Positions 47,748-58,471 of a stretch of 64,000 bases of DNA are shown piece by piece. The translations under genes and the position numbers were made by a program. The stretch lies in contig CANFLV010000010.1 of NCBI GenBank assembly GCA_947448025.1, positions 1-64,000 on the forward strand. The letters run 5' to 3'. The notes beneath the pieces are model-generated. The model saw nothing but the letters and a program-made list of their open reading frames with translations. It was not told the origin of the DNA and ran no database searches. Position 1 is the first letter of the stretch. Each line of letters begins with the position of its first letter. This stretch comes from Oxalobacteraceae bacterium (GTDB lineage Bacteria; Pseudomonadota; Gammaproteobacteria; Burkholderiales; Burkholderiaceae_D).

Positions 47748-48280
47748 AGCAGGTACGGCGCCAGGGCGGCTTCATAATTGCCTTGTGCACGCAATATCAG
47801 GTCGCAAATTTCACGTGCCGCACCGCGCCCGCCAGCTGCTTGCGTGACGTAATGGACCCGGCTGCGCACCTCTGCATGACCATTCGGTACGCTGGCGGCA
47901 AAGCCGACGCGCTGCAATACCGGCAGATCAATCACATCATCGCCGATGAAGCCGCAAGCATCCGCCTCGATGGCGCAAACTTGCCGCAGTTTTTCAAAGC
48001 CGCTGAGTTTATCGTGCACGCCTTGCTGCACATGCTCAATGCCGAGGTCGGCCGCGCGGCGCGCGACGATTGCCGAATGGCGCGCGCTGATGATCGCGGT
48101 CGCCACGCCCGACTGTTGCAGCAGCTTGATGCCGTGGCCGTCGAGCACGTTGAAGGTTTTCAAGGCTTCGCCATCGGCACCGAAATGCAGGCTGCCATCG
48201 GTAAGGATGCCATCGACATCAAAAATCATCAGTCGTACGCGCGCTGCCCGAGCCAGCACTGTGTCCTCATTCGTGTTCAT
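47744..48280 (-). CDS. kdsC: 3-deoxy-D-manno-octulosonate 8-phosphate phosphatase KdsC
   Basis: KdsC dephosphorylates Kdo-8-P in LPS core synthesis. The 178-residue HAD enzyme without cap domain has the nucleophile motif FDVDGILTDG (Asp in DxD), the TAIISAR motif II and C-terminal GDDVIDLPVL motif. It forms a homotetramer in the family. Start codon overlaps the kdsD stop region by one base. Confidence 0.96.
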   Translation of the reverse strand: MNTNEDTVLARAARVRLMIFDVDGILTDGSLHFGADGEALKTFNVLDGHGIKLLQQSGVATAIISARHSAIVARRAADLGIEHVQQGVHDKLSGFEKLRQVCAIEADACGFIGDDVIDLPVLQRVGFAASVPNGHAEVRSRVHYVTQAAGGRGAAREICDLILRAQGNYEAALAPYLL

Positions 48281-49308
48281 CAGATTACCTTGGCGCGGGT
48301 GAGGTCATGGATATGCAGGGCGCCGACGAGCTTGCCGTTGGCGTCCTTCACCAGCACCTGATTGATACGGAATTCTTCCATCAGCTGTACCGCATCCACG
48401 GCGAGCTGATCGGGGCCAACAGTGCGCGGATTGAGATGCATCACGTCGGCAATCGAGACAGTATTGAAATCCTGCTTGTTTTCGATCATGCGGCGCAGGT
48501 CGCCATCGGTGAACACGCCGCGGATATGGAATTGTGCGTCGACGATGGCGGTCATGGCCATGCCTTTGCGGGTTATTTCCATCAGCGTCTCCGATAGCGA
48601 AGCGTCCGCGCTGACGGCGGGAATGGCGTCGCCGCTGCGCATCACATCACGCACATGGGTCAGCAGGCGTCGACCCAGAGCGCCGCCCGGATGTGACAGC
48701 GCGAAATCTTCGGCGCGAAAGCCGCGCGCGTCCAGCAGAGCCATGGCCAGCGCATCGCCCATGGCCAGCGTGACCGTGGTGCTGGTCGTAGGCGCAAGAT
48801 TAAAGGGGCAGGCTTCCTTGTCGACCTGGACGTCGAGATGGGCGTCGGCCAGCGCTGCAAGGCTGGAGCCGGATTTGCCGGTGATGGCGATGATGGGCAC
48901 GCGCATGCGTTTGATCATCGGCATGATCGAGGTCAGCTCATGGGCTTCGCCGGAATAGGAAATGGCAATAAATACATCATTCGGCGCGACCATGCCGAGG
49001 TCGCCATGCGCGGCTTCGCCCGGGTGCAGGAAGAAGGCCGGCGTGCCGGTCGAGGCCAGCGTGGCAGCAATCTTTCCCGCGATATGGCCAGACTTGCCAA
49101 TGCCGGAAACGACCACGCGACCGCGGCATCCAAACAGCAGGGACAGGGCGGCAATAAAGCCGGTGTCGCTTTGATGTGACAGTCGAATTTTCAGACCCAG
49201 GATCGCATCTGCCTCAATTTGCAGGGTGTCGCAGGCAAGCTCCAGCGCGCGCTGGGCATTCTTCTCGTCGAAAGCAGTCGGCAAGGATTTTTGATGGGTT
49301 AAACTCAT
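48280..49308 (-). CDS. kdsD: Arabinose-5-phosphate isomerase KdsD
   Basis: KdsD converts ribulose-5-phosphate to arabinose-5-phosphate, the first step of Kdo synthesis. From the ATG ending at 49308 (MSLTHQKSLPTAF) it has 342 residues: a SIS sugar isomerase domain (VSGIGKSGHIAGKIAATLASTGTPAFFLHPGEAAHGDLGM) and a tandem CBS pair at the C terminus (about 205-330). It is first of the kdsD-kdsC-lptCAB-rpoN-hpf series and divergent from the antiporter gene. Confidence 0.95.
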   Translation of the reverse strand: MSLTHQKSLPTAFDEKNAQRALELACDTLQIEADAILGLKIRLSHQSDTGFIAALSLLFGCRGRVVVSGIGKSGHIAGKIAATLASTGTPAFFLHPGEAAHGDLGMVAPNDVFIAISYSGEAHELTSIMPMIKRMRVPIIAITGKSGSSLAALADAHLDVQVDKEACPFNLAPTTSTTVTLAMGDALAMALLDARGFRAEDFALSHPGGALGRRLLTHVRDVMRSGDAIPAVSADASLSETLMEITRKGMAMTAIVDAQFHIRGVFTDGDLRRMIENKQDFNTVSIADVMHLNPRTVGPDQLAVDAVQLMEEFRINQVLVKDANGKLVGALHIHDLTRAKVI

Positions 49309-49407
49309 CTTGAAAGTATAGCCGATTTCGTAAAGCAAAAAACTTGCCAGATGTAACAAAAGTCGGTTTTGTACTCGGGCGGCCTCAATATTTAACTTAG
49401 GGATAGC

Positions 49408-51393
49408 ATGTTTTCAGCGCTTGAACTGACCTTGATCCTGCTTGCCTCCGGCGTGCTCGGCGTCGTCGCGTTTCGCATGCTGCATTTGCCGCCGATGCTG
49501 GGCTATCTCACCGTGGGTATTGCGATCGGCCCGCATGCGCTAGGCTGGACCCAGGAAAACCAGACTACGCATGTGCTGGCCGAATTCGGCGTAGTGTTCT
49601 TGATGTTTTCGATAGGGCTGGAATTTTCGCTCGGCAAGCTGTCGGCCATGCGCAAGATCGTCTTTGGTCTGGGCATGGCGCAGGTACTGCTGACGATCGC
49701 CGCGGCCATGGCCTTTGCCTTTGGTTTGAAATACTTGCTGCCGCTGTCGATTCCGATCAGCTGGCAAGCCGCCTTTGCACTCGGCGGCGCGCTGGCCATG
49801 TCATCGACGGCGATCGTGTCGAAATTACTCACGGAAAGAATGGAACTCGAAAGCGAGCATGGCCGGCGCATCATCGGCATTCTGCTCTTTCAGGATTTGG
49901 CGCTGGTACCGCTGCTGATCATGGTCCCAGCCTTGGCCGATCCGCACGGCGATATCGTCGCCGAGCTTGCCTGGGCCGGCCTCAAGGCAGTGCTGGTACT
50001 GGTGCTGCTGCTGGTGGCAGGACAAAAACTCATCCGCAAATGGTTCAGCATCGTCGTCAAGCGCCGCTCGCAGGAACTGTTCATGCTCAATCTCCTGCTC
50101 ATCACGCTGGGGGCGGCCTGGATCACCGAGCAGGCGGGCCTGTCGCTGGCGCTGGGCGCCTTCATCGCCGGTATGCTGATTTCTGAAACCGAATACAAGC
50201 ATCAGGTCGAAGAGGATATCAAATCGTTTCGGGATGTGTTGCTCGGGCTGTTTTTCATTACGATCGGCATGTTGCTTAATGTATCGCTGGTCCTAGAACA
50301 CTGGTGGCTCGTGCTCTTGCTGCTGATCGGCCCGGTCATGCTGAAATTCGGCTTGATCGCGGTGCTCGCGAAACTGTTTGGCGGCTCGACCGGGGTTTCC
50401 CTGCGCACCGGCATGGCGCTTGCGCAGGCGGGCGAGTTCGGATTCGTCCTGCTGAATCAGGCGGGCGGGCTGCGCATGCTCGATCCTTTGCTGGTGCAGC
50501 TGATCCTGGCGGCGATGGTGCTGTCGATGTTGGTCGCACCCTTCGTCATCGCCAAGAGCGATGCAATCGTGATGAAATTATCGAGTAATGAATGGATGAT
50601 GCAGTCGCTGGCGCTGACGCAAATTGCCGCGCGCACGATGGCGACGCAAAAGCATGTGATCATCGCCGGCTTTGGCCGCAGCGGGCAGAACCTCGCGAAT
50701 TTGCTCGAAGAAGAAAAAATCGCCTATCACGCGCTCGATCTTGATCCGGACCGCGTCAGGGAAGCACAGGCGGCCGGCGCCAATGTTTCGTATGGCAATG
50801 CGGCGCGGAGGGAAAGCCTGGTCGCCGCCGGCATCCATCGCGCCGCTGCGCTCGTGATCAGTTATGCCGATACGGCCTCGGCCCTAAAAGTTTTGCATTT
50901 CGTGCATGAGCTGGCGCCGAATTTGCCCGTCATCGTGCGCAGTCATGACGATACCGATCTCGATAAATTGCGCGCCGCCGGTGCCACGGAAGTCGTGCCG
51001 GAAGCCATGGAAGGTAGCCTGATGCTGGCCTCGCATGCGCTGGTCATGCTCGGTGTGCCGCTGCGTCGCGTCGTGCACCGCGTGCAGGCAGCGCGCGACG
51101 AGCGCTATGCTTCGTTGCGCGGCTATTTTCATGGTGCCGGCGATGCCCTCGATGACGCCGAGCACCTGCATGTGCGCCTGCATTCCGTGGCGTTGAATGC
51201 GGGCGCCAAGGCGATCGGTCAGACGCTGATGATGTTGAAGCTGGCCGATTTGCATGCCGAAGTCACCGCAATTCGTCGCGGTCGTCAGCGCGTCGAAGTC
51301 ACTCCAGATGTGTTGCTGCAGGCCGGTGACATTGTCGTGCTGCGTGGTGCGACCGAAGCGGTCGCTCGCGCCGAAGATCGAATGCTGCGATAA
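49408..51393 (+). CDS. KefB/YbaL-type cation:proton antiporter (CPA2) with RCK domain
   Basis: The 661-residue protein is a CPA2 monovalent cation/H+ antiporter, probably K+ efflux or Na+/H+. The N-terminal membrane domain has about 12 helices (to residue 395), including the SSTAIVSKLLTER segment. It is followed by a TrkA-N (RCK) domain with the Rossmann motif AGFGRSGQNLANLLEEE and a TrkA-C domain at the C terminus. AGGGATAGC precedes the ATG. The divergent arrangement with kdsD is common in Betaproteobacteria. The exact ion is not resolvable. Confidence 0.92.
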   Translation: MFSALELTLILLASGVLGVVAFRMLHLPPMLGYLTVGIAIGPHALGWTQENQTTHVLAEFGVVFLMFSIGLEFSLGKLSAMRKIVFGLGMAQVLLTIAAAMAFAFGLKYLLPLSIPISWQAAFALGGALAMSSTAIVSKLLTERMELESEHGRRIIGILLFQDLALVPLLIMVPALADPHGDIVAELAWAGLKAVLVLVLLLVAGQKLIRKWFSIVVKRRSQELFMLNLLLITLGAAWITEQAGLSLALGAFIAGMLISETEYKHQVEEDIKSFRDVLLGLFFITIGMLLNVSLVLEHWWLVLLLLIGPVMLKFGLIAVLAKLFGGSTGVSLRTGMALAQAGEFGFVLLNQAGGLRMLDPLLVQLILAAMVLSMLVAPFVIAKSDAIVMKLSSNEWMMQSLALTQIAARTMATQKHVIIAGFGRSGQNLANLLEEEKIAYHALDLDPDRVREAQAAGANVSYGNAARRESLVAAGIHRAAALVISYADTASALKVLHFVHELAPNLPVIVRSHDDTDLDKLRAAGATEVVPEAMEGSLMLASHALVMLGVPLRRVVHRVQAARDERYASLRGYFHGAGDALDDAEHLHVRLHSVALNAGAKAIGQTLMMLKLADLHAEVTAIRRGRQRVEVTPDVLLQAGDIVVLRGATEAVARAEDRMLR

Positions 51394-51457
51394 GTCTTTT
51401 CACGCAGCTCCTGCGCAGGGCAGTGTATCTCGTGCCCCACCGGATAGACGTGAGAAA

Positions 51458-51495
51458 GGGGACAGCCGGGCTATGCCCAAACATAACATTGTCCC
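51458..51495. repeat. GGGACA-ended palindrome between antiporter and AEC transporter genes
   Basis: GGGACA (51459-51464) matches TGTCCC (51490-51495), with an inner stem GGGC (51468-51471) and GCCC (51475-51478) over TAT. It resembles in layout the element after tuf (755-801) and shares the GGGACAG arm start with RAYT flank copies. No T-tract. Relationship to RAYT is inference. Confidence 0.4.
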
Positions 51496-51575
51496 GCAGA
51501 TAGCATGGCGGCCTCAGACTCTTCTATACTTCGAGCCTGATTTCCGCCGCTGCCACCCGATAAGAGTCTGCCTCC

Positions 51576-52490
51576 ATGCAAGTGATTCAACGTATTACCG
51601 AGATTATTTTGCCGGTCCTGATCATCATCGCGCTCGGCTATGGCTATGCCCGGCTACGCGGCGACAGCGTCAAGGCGGACATGGGGCCAGTCAATCGCAT
51701 CACGACTGGCGTGCTGTGCCCGCTGCTGGTATTTACCGCGCTGGCCGGCAAGGATTTTGACCTTGCACATAATGGACTTTTGATTATTGCCGGTCTTGTC
51801 ATTTCATTCGGTTCCGGCTTGCTGGCCTGGCCGCTGGCGCGCCTGCTGGGCTACGACTTGCGCAGCTTCCTGCCGCCGATGATGTACAACAATTGCGGCA
51901 ATATGGGTCTGCCGCTGGCGGTGCTGGCCTTCGGTGATGGCGCCTTGTCATCGGCGGTCGCGCTGTTCATGGCGGGTAACCTGATTTATTTCACGATCGG
52001 CATCAAGCTGATTGAACATGGCCGCGGCGGCGCGCCGGGCAATTCGCTGAAATTCCTCGCCAGTCCGATGATGCTGTCCATGCTGTTTGGCATGCTGTTC
52101 GCCATTTTTCACATCGTGCTGCCGGCGCCGCTTTACCTCGCGCTGAAGATGCTGGGCGAAGCCTGCATTCCGATCATGCTGTTTGCGCTAGGCGTGCGCA
52201 TGCTCGATGTCAGTCTGAAAAGCTGGCGCATCGGCATGGTCGGTGCGGTGGTCTGTCCTGTCGCGGGTCTGGCGATTGCCTGGCTGCTGGATGGGGTCTT
52301 GATGCTCACGCCTGTGCAGCGCGGGCAGATGTATCTGTTTGCCGCATTGCCGCCGGCAGTGTTCTGTTTCATGATCGCTGAACAGTACCAGCAAGAGCCA
52401 GAAAAAGTCGCCGCCATTGTCTTGCTGGGTAACCTGATGGCCGTCGTGTTCGTGCCCGCCGGCTTGTGGCTCGGCATGCGAGCTGCCTGA
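51576..52490 (+). CDS. AEC (auxin efflux carrier) family transporter
   Basis: The 304-residue, roughly ten-helix protein belongs to the AEC family (PF03547), whose bacterial members move organic acids such as malate or malonate. Conserved elements are TGVLCPLLVFTAL (helix break), the MYNNCGNMGLPLAVLAFGD motif around residues 107-125 and LGEACIPIMLFALGVRML. No neighbouring catabolic genes suggest a substrate. It converges on uvrA, separated by a perfect palindrome. Confidence 0.9.
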   Translation: MQVIQRITEIILPVLIIIALGYGYARLRGDSVKADMGPVNRITTGVLCPLLVFTALAGKDFDLAHNGLLIIAGLVISFGSGLLAWPLARLLGYDLRSFLPPMMYNNCGNMGLPLAVLAFGDGALSSAVALFMAGNLIYFTIGIKLIEHGRGGAPGNSLKFLASPMMLSMLFGMLFAIFHIVLPAPLYLALKMLGEACIPIMLFALGVRMLDVSLKSWRIGMVGAVVCPVAGLAIAWLLDGVLMLTPVQRGQMYLFAALPPAVFCFMIAEQYQQEPEKVAAIVLLGNLMAVVFVPAGLWLGMRAA

Positions 52491-52507
52491 ATTTTCAGGC
52501 AGCTCGC
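52478..52507. other. 14-bp perfect palindrome between convergent AEC gene and uvrA
   Basis: GCGAGCTGCCTGAA (52478-52491) and TTCAGGCAGCTCGC (52494-52507) are exact complements around TT. The left arm contains the AEC stop codon (TGA 52488-52490). Without T-tracts, it may still stop both transcripts or protect RNA ends. Confidence 0.55.
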
Positions 52508-52517
52508 ACAGACAAAC

Positions 52518-55370
<2,853 letters not shown>

Positions 55371-55467
55371 GGACTACTTTCAAGGCAAGCGAATCTGCGT
55401 GAACTGCGCAAGGTCTGCGCTGGCTACGAGGTTTGTAAGGGTCAACCTGATACTATAACGGGTTTTG

Positions 55468-56778
55468 ATGTCCGCTGTTCAATGGACAAGCCAGCCTGAA
55501 CCAATGACTATGCCGCCCGTAAGCCTTACCGAACCCATTTCACCGATGACGCGCAGTGAAATCCGCGCCAGTGTTTCGCTGGCGTCGATCTTTGCGCTGC
55601 GCATGCTCGGCCTGTTCATGATCCTGCCGGTCTTTGCGGTGCATGCGGCGACGCTGTCTGGTGGCCAGAATGCAGCGCTGGTCGGCTTGGCCATGGGCGT
55701 CTACGGCCTGGTGCAAGCCTTCGGTCAGCTGCCCTTCGGCATCGCCTCGGATAAATATGGCCGCAAACCCGTGATCGTGATCGGCCTGATCATGTTTGCG
55801 CTCGGCTCCTTCATCGCGGCGGCGGCCACGAGTATCGAATGGGTCATCGTCGGCCGGGCAGTGCAGGGCGGTGGCGCGATATCCGCGGCCGTGACGGCCT
55901 TGATCGCCGATGCAACGCGCGAACAGCACCGCACGAAAGCGATGGCGATGGTCGGCGGCTCGATCGCGGCGAGCTTTGCGCTGTCGCTGGTGGGCGCGCC
56001 GCTGCTGTTCAAGGCGATCGGCATGGCGGGTATCTTCAACCTGACCGGCGCGCTGGCCTTGATCGCCATCGCCGTCGTCTTATATGTCGTGCCGTCCGCG
56101 CCGATGGTGCGGGTCAAGCGCGTCGATTTACGCGCCGTGCTGAAAAATGCCGAGCTGATGCGGCTGAATTATGGTGTCTTCGCGCTGCACATGGCGCAGA
56201 TCGCCATGTTTGTCGTGATGCCGCCGGTGCTGATTGAGGCGGCCGGGTTGCCCTTGGCGGAACATTGGAAAATCTATTTACCGGTGGTATTGGCGTCTTT
56301 CATCCTGATGCTGCCGCCGATATTCATCAGTGAGCGTTTTGGCAAGGTGAAGCAGGTGTTTCTTGTGGCGATCGGTTTATTGCTGATCGTACAAATTGGC
56401 ATGTGGCTGTGCTTGTCGACTGTCGGCATGCGATTTGAAATTCTTGTCAGCCTGCTATTGGCTTTTTTTGTCGCCTTCAATATTCTGGAGGCGAGCCAGC
56501 CATCCCTGGTATCGCGCATTGCGCCGCCGGAAGCGAAGGGCACGGCGCTTGGCGTCTACAATACGATGCAGTCGCTCGGGCTGTTTTGCGGCGGTGCTGC
56601 GGGCGGCTTGATCAAGCAGAATTTTGGCGCTTCATCGGTTTTTTTGTTTGGTGCTGTTCTGACCATGGGCTGGCTTATAATTGCAGCGAGCATGAAAAAC
56701 CTGCCGCGCCGCAGTAAGGCCAGGCTAGCGCCGGCAGCAGGCGAACATGGCCAGGACAATCTTGGCAAAGCGGCATAA
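55468..56778 (+). CDS. Major facilitator superfamily transporter (YajR-like)
   Basis: The 436-residue protein has 12 predicted helices with the MFS motif A (GIASDKYGRKPVIVIGL, about residue 90) and resembles YajR-type drug/H+ antiporters, but lacks the C-terminal domain of YajR. The start is uncertain. ATGs at 55468, 55504, 55510 and 55546 are all in frame, without a clear Shine-Dalgarno, and the conserved part begins MTRSEIRASVSLASIFALRMLG (55546). Its place between uvrA and ssb is typical; the substrate is unknown. Confidence 0.88.
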   Translation: MSAVQWTSQPEPMTMPPVSLTEPISPMTRSEIRASVSLASIFALRMLGLFMILPVFAVHAATLSGGQNAALVGLAMGVYGLVQAFGQLPFGIASDKYGRKPVIVIGLIMFALGSFIAAAATSIEWVIVGRAVQGGGAISAAVTALIADATREQHRTKAMAMVGGSIAASFALSLVGAPLLFKAIGMAGIFNLTGALALIAIAVVLYVVPSAPMVRVKRVDLRAVLKNAELMRLNYGVFALHMAQIAMFVVMPPVLIEAAGLPLAEHWKIYLPVVLASFILMLPPIFISERFGKVKQVFLVAIGLLLIVQIGMWLCLSTVGMRFEILVSLLLAFFVAFNILEASQPSLVSRIAPPEAKGTALGVYNTMQSLGLFCGGAAGGLIKQNFGASSVFLFGAVLTMGWLIIAASMKNLPRRSKARLAPAAGEHGQDNLGKAA

Positions 56779-56853
56779 TCTAATACAGCAGTCCGGGCAA
56801 ATTTCAGCAGAAATCCGCGCGGCTTCACGAATCATCACGAAGGAACTCAATTT

Positions 56854-57357
56854 ATGGCATCGGTAAATAAAGTCATCATCGTTGGCAATCTCGGACGCGA
56901 TCCTGAAACGCGTTACATGCCCAATGGTGAAGCAGTCACCAACATCGCGGTCGCGACGACCGAAAGCTGGAAAGACAAGAACAGCGGCGAGAAAAAAGAG
57001 CTGACCGAATGGCATCGCATCACTTTCTATCGCAAGCTCGCGGAAATCGCCGGTCAATACCTGAAAAAGGGTTCGCAGATTTACATTGAAGGCCGTTTGC
57101 AAACGCGCAAATGGACCGACAAGGAAAACGTCGAGCGTTACACGACTGAAATCATTGCCGATTCCATGCAAATGTTAGGCAGCCGTCAAGGCATGGGTGG
57201 CAGCGCCCCGTCCGACGACGAATACAGCAGCGCCCCGGCGCCACGCCAGAACGTTGGTAATAGCAGCGCCGGCAACAGCGCCCCAGCCTCCCGCCCAGCC
57301 GCCCCATCCCGGCCAGCGCCGAACTTCAGCGACATGGATGACGATATCCCGTTCTGA
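56854..57357 (+). CDS. ssb: Single-stranded DNA-binding protein
   Basis: SSB coats single-stranded DNA in replication and repair. The 167-residue protein has the OB-fold domain ([56 protein letters not shown]...), a Gly/Ser/Pro/Ala-rich linker and the acidic C-terminal tip DMDDDIPF that recruits partners. AAGGAA lies upstream of the ATG. A terminator follows. It is oriented away from uvrA with the MFS gene between. Confidence 0.97.
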   Translation: MASVNKVIIVGNLGRDPETRYMPNGEAVTNIAVATTESWKDKNSGEKKELTEWHRITFYRKLAEIAGQYLKKGSQIYIEGRLQTRKWTDKENVERYTTEIIADSMQMLGSRQGMGGSAPSDDEYSSAPAPRQNVGNSSAGNSAPASRPAAPSRPAPNFSDMDDDIPF

Positions 57358-57383
57358 TCAAGTACCGTCTGAAAATAGAAAAG

Positions 57384-57409
57384 CGGAACCCTCGAGGTTC
57401 CGTTTTTTT
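57384..57409 (+). terminator. Intrinsic terminator of ssb
   Basis: CGGAACC (57384-57390) pairs with GGTTCCG (57396-57402) over CTCGA, followed by seven T residues (57403-57409). It lies 27 nt after the ssb stop. Confidence 0.85.
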
Positions 57410-57450
57410 ATGGTGCGAAGAGATTCAGTCATGCGCCAAAACAAGGCAAA

Positions 57451-57520
57451 TTAAATAGGGTCAGAGTCAAATTAAATGCCGATCTGTTGCTCATTAATTA
57501 GGGTCAGAGTCAAATTAAAA
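57451..57520 (+). repeat. Left repeat pair of the RAYT element
   Basis: Two direct copies (57451-57477, 57494-57520) share TAGGGTCAGAGTCAAATTAA, start-to-start 43 bp. The left one is identical to the right outer repeat in inverted orientation. Confidence 0.9.
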
Positions 57521-57557
57521 GTAAAATTTAGCCTGATTCTGACTACTTGTGACTGCC

Positions 57558-58289
57558 ATGGCCCGCCTACCCCGACTCGTCGTACCCCACCAAGCGCACC
57601 ACATTATTCAGCGTGGCACGGATCGACGCGTGATTTTCCATGACGATAGCGATCATTTAGCGTTCATTGCCTATCTGCGTGAAGCAGCGAAGACATTCAT
57701 AGTCGCGATCCACGCTTATGTGCTGATGCCGAATCATCTGCATTTACTGGCGACACCCTCCGATGAAATCGGGCTGGCACGAATGATGCAATGGGTCGGA
57801 CGGCATTACGTTCCGTATTTCAATCACAAGTACGAGCGCTTCGGCACCTTGTGGCAGGGGCGGTATCGAGCCACGGTGATTGATTCGGAGCGGTATTTCC
57901 TGGCGTGCAGTCGCTATATCGAGCTTAATCCGGTACGCGGCGGGATTTGTAGCCGGCCTGAGGATTTTCGCTGGTCTAGTTATGCGCACCATGCCGGGAT
58001 TTCGCCTGATTCGCTGGTGACAGATCATCCGCTGTACTGGGCTTTGGCAAATACGCCTTTTGGACGGGAGGCGGCTTACCGTGGCCTGATTGATGAGGCG
58101 CTTTCAAGCGAGGAAATCACGGAATTGAGTGATGCAACCTTGAAAGGTTGGGCGCTGGGTTCGGATAAATTCAAGTTGAGCATTGAGAAACAAGCCAATC
58201 GTCGCGTCAGTCGTGCCAAACGCGGGCGCCCGTACAGTAAGCTGAAAACTGCTGAATCCAAGGCCGCCAAAAGCCGCAAGCCGGCTTAA
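57558..58289 (+). CDS. REP-associated tyrosine transposase (RAYT, Y1 family)
   Basis: The 243-residue protein (ATG 57558; a GTG at 57549 adds three residues) has the Y1_Tnp fold: HUH motif in MPNHLHLLATP (HLH, near residue 60), GRYRATVID, and YIELNPVRGG, the signature segment of RAYTs. The region after residue 190 is basic (RRVSRAKRGRPYSKLKTAESKAAKSRKPA), suggesting DNA binding. The catalytic tyrosine is expected near the YFLACSRYIELNP helix. RAYTs are thought to process or spread REP sequences, acting on single-stranded DNA. The frame is intact, so it may be active. Confidence 0.9.
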   Translation: MARLPRLVVPHQAHHIIQRGTDRRVIFHDDSDHLAFIAYLREAAKTFIVAIHAYVLMPNHLHLLATPSDEIGLARMMQWVGRHYVPYFNHKYERFGTLWQGRYRATVIDSERYFLACSRYIELNPVRGGICSRPEDFRWSSYAHHAGISPDSLVTDHPLYWALANTPFGREAAYRGLIDEALSSEEITELSDATLKGWALGSDKFKLSIEKQANRRVSRAKRGRPYSKLKTAESKAAKSRKPA

Positions 58290-58330
58290 GCTGGTGTTCC
58301 TCTGGCTAGAGTGCCATTGCCGAAATACCT

Positions 58331-58402
58331 CCAATTGACTCTGTCCCTATTTAAATTTAAGAACGAATTTTTGTGATTTAATTTGACTCTGACCCTATTT
58401 AA
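58331..58402 (-). repeat. Right repeat pair of the RAYT element
   Basis: Inverted copies: a diverged one at about 58331-58360 (core GGGACAGAGTCAATT on the - strand) and a perfect one at 58376-58402. The outer repeat ends 70 nt before the gltB start codon. Confidence 0.88.
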
Positions 58403-58407
58403 AGTGG

Positions 58408-58436
58408 TTGCAGTTAGTTTTGCAGTGCACTATTCT
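58408..58436 (+). promoter_or_regulatory. Weak candidate promoter of gltB
   Basis: TTGCAG (58408-58413), 17 nt and TATTCT (58431-58436) lie between the outer right repeat of the RAYT element and the gltB ATG. Both boxes match consensus only partly. Confidence 0.3.
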
Positions 58437-58471
58437 TTGTGTTCAACAGCATTAAGATGCGGAGAATAGCT

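Larger units (their letters stand above)
57451..58402. mobile_element. RAYT element bounded by a 27-bp perfect inverted repeat
   Basis: The left end 57451-57477 and right end 58376-58402 are exact reverse complements (27 bp) with core GGGTCAGAGTCAAATTAA. Each side also has an inner, diverged copy: 57494-57520 on the left (one or two mismatches) and about 58332-58360 inverted on the right (core GGGACAGAGTCAATT). The transposase gene lies between. The whole is 952 bp, set between ssb and gltB. RAYT proteins belong to the IS200/IS605-like Y1 HUH group and are usually domesticated single copies linked to REP repeats. Confidence 0.85.

Noticed and set aside
57451-57520. CRISPR-like repeat pair
   Set aside because: There are only two copies, with inverted partners on the far side of a transposase gene; this fits RAYT flanks, and no array exists.
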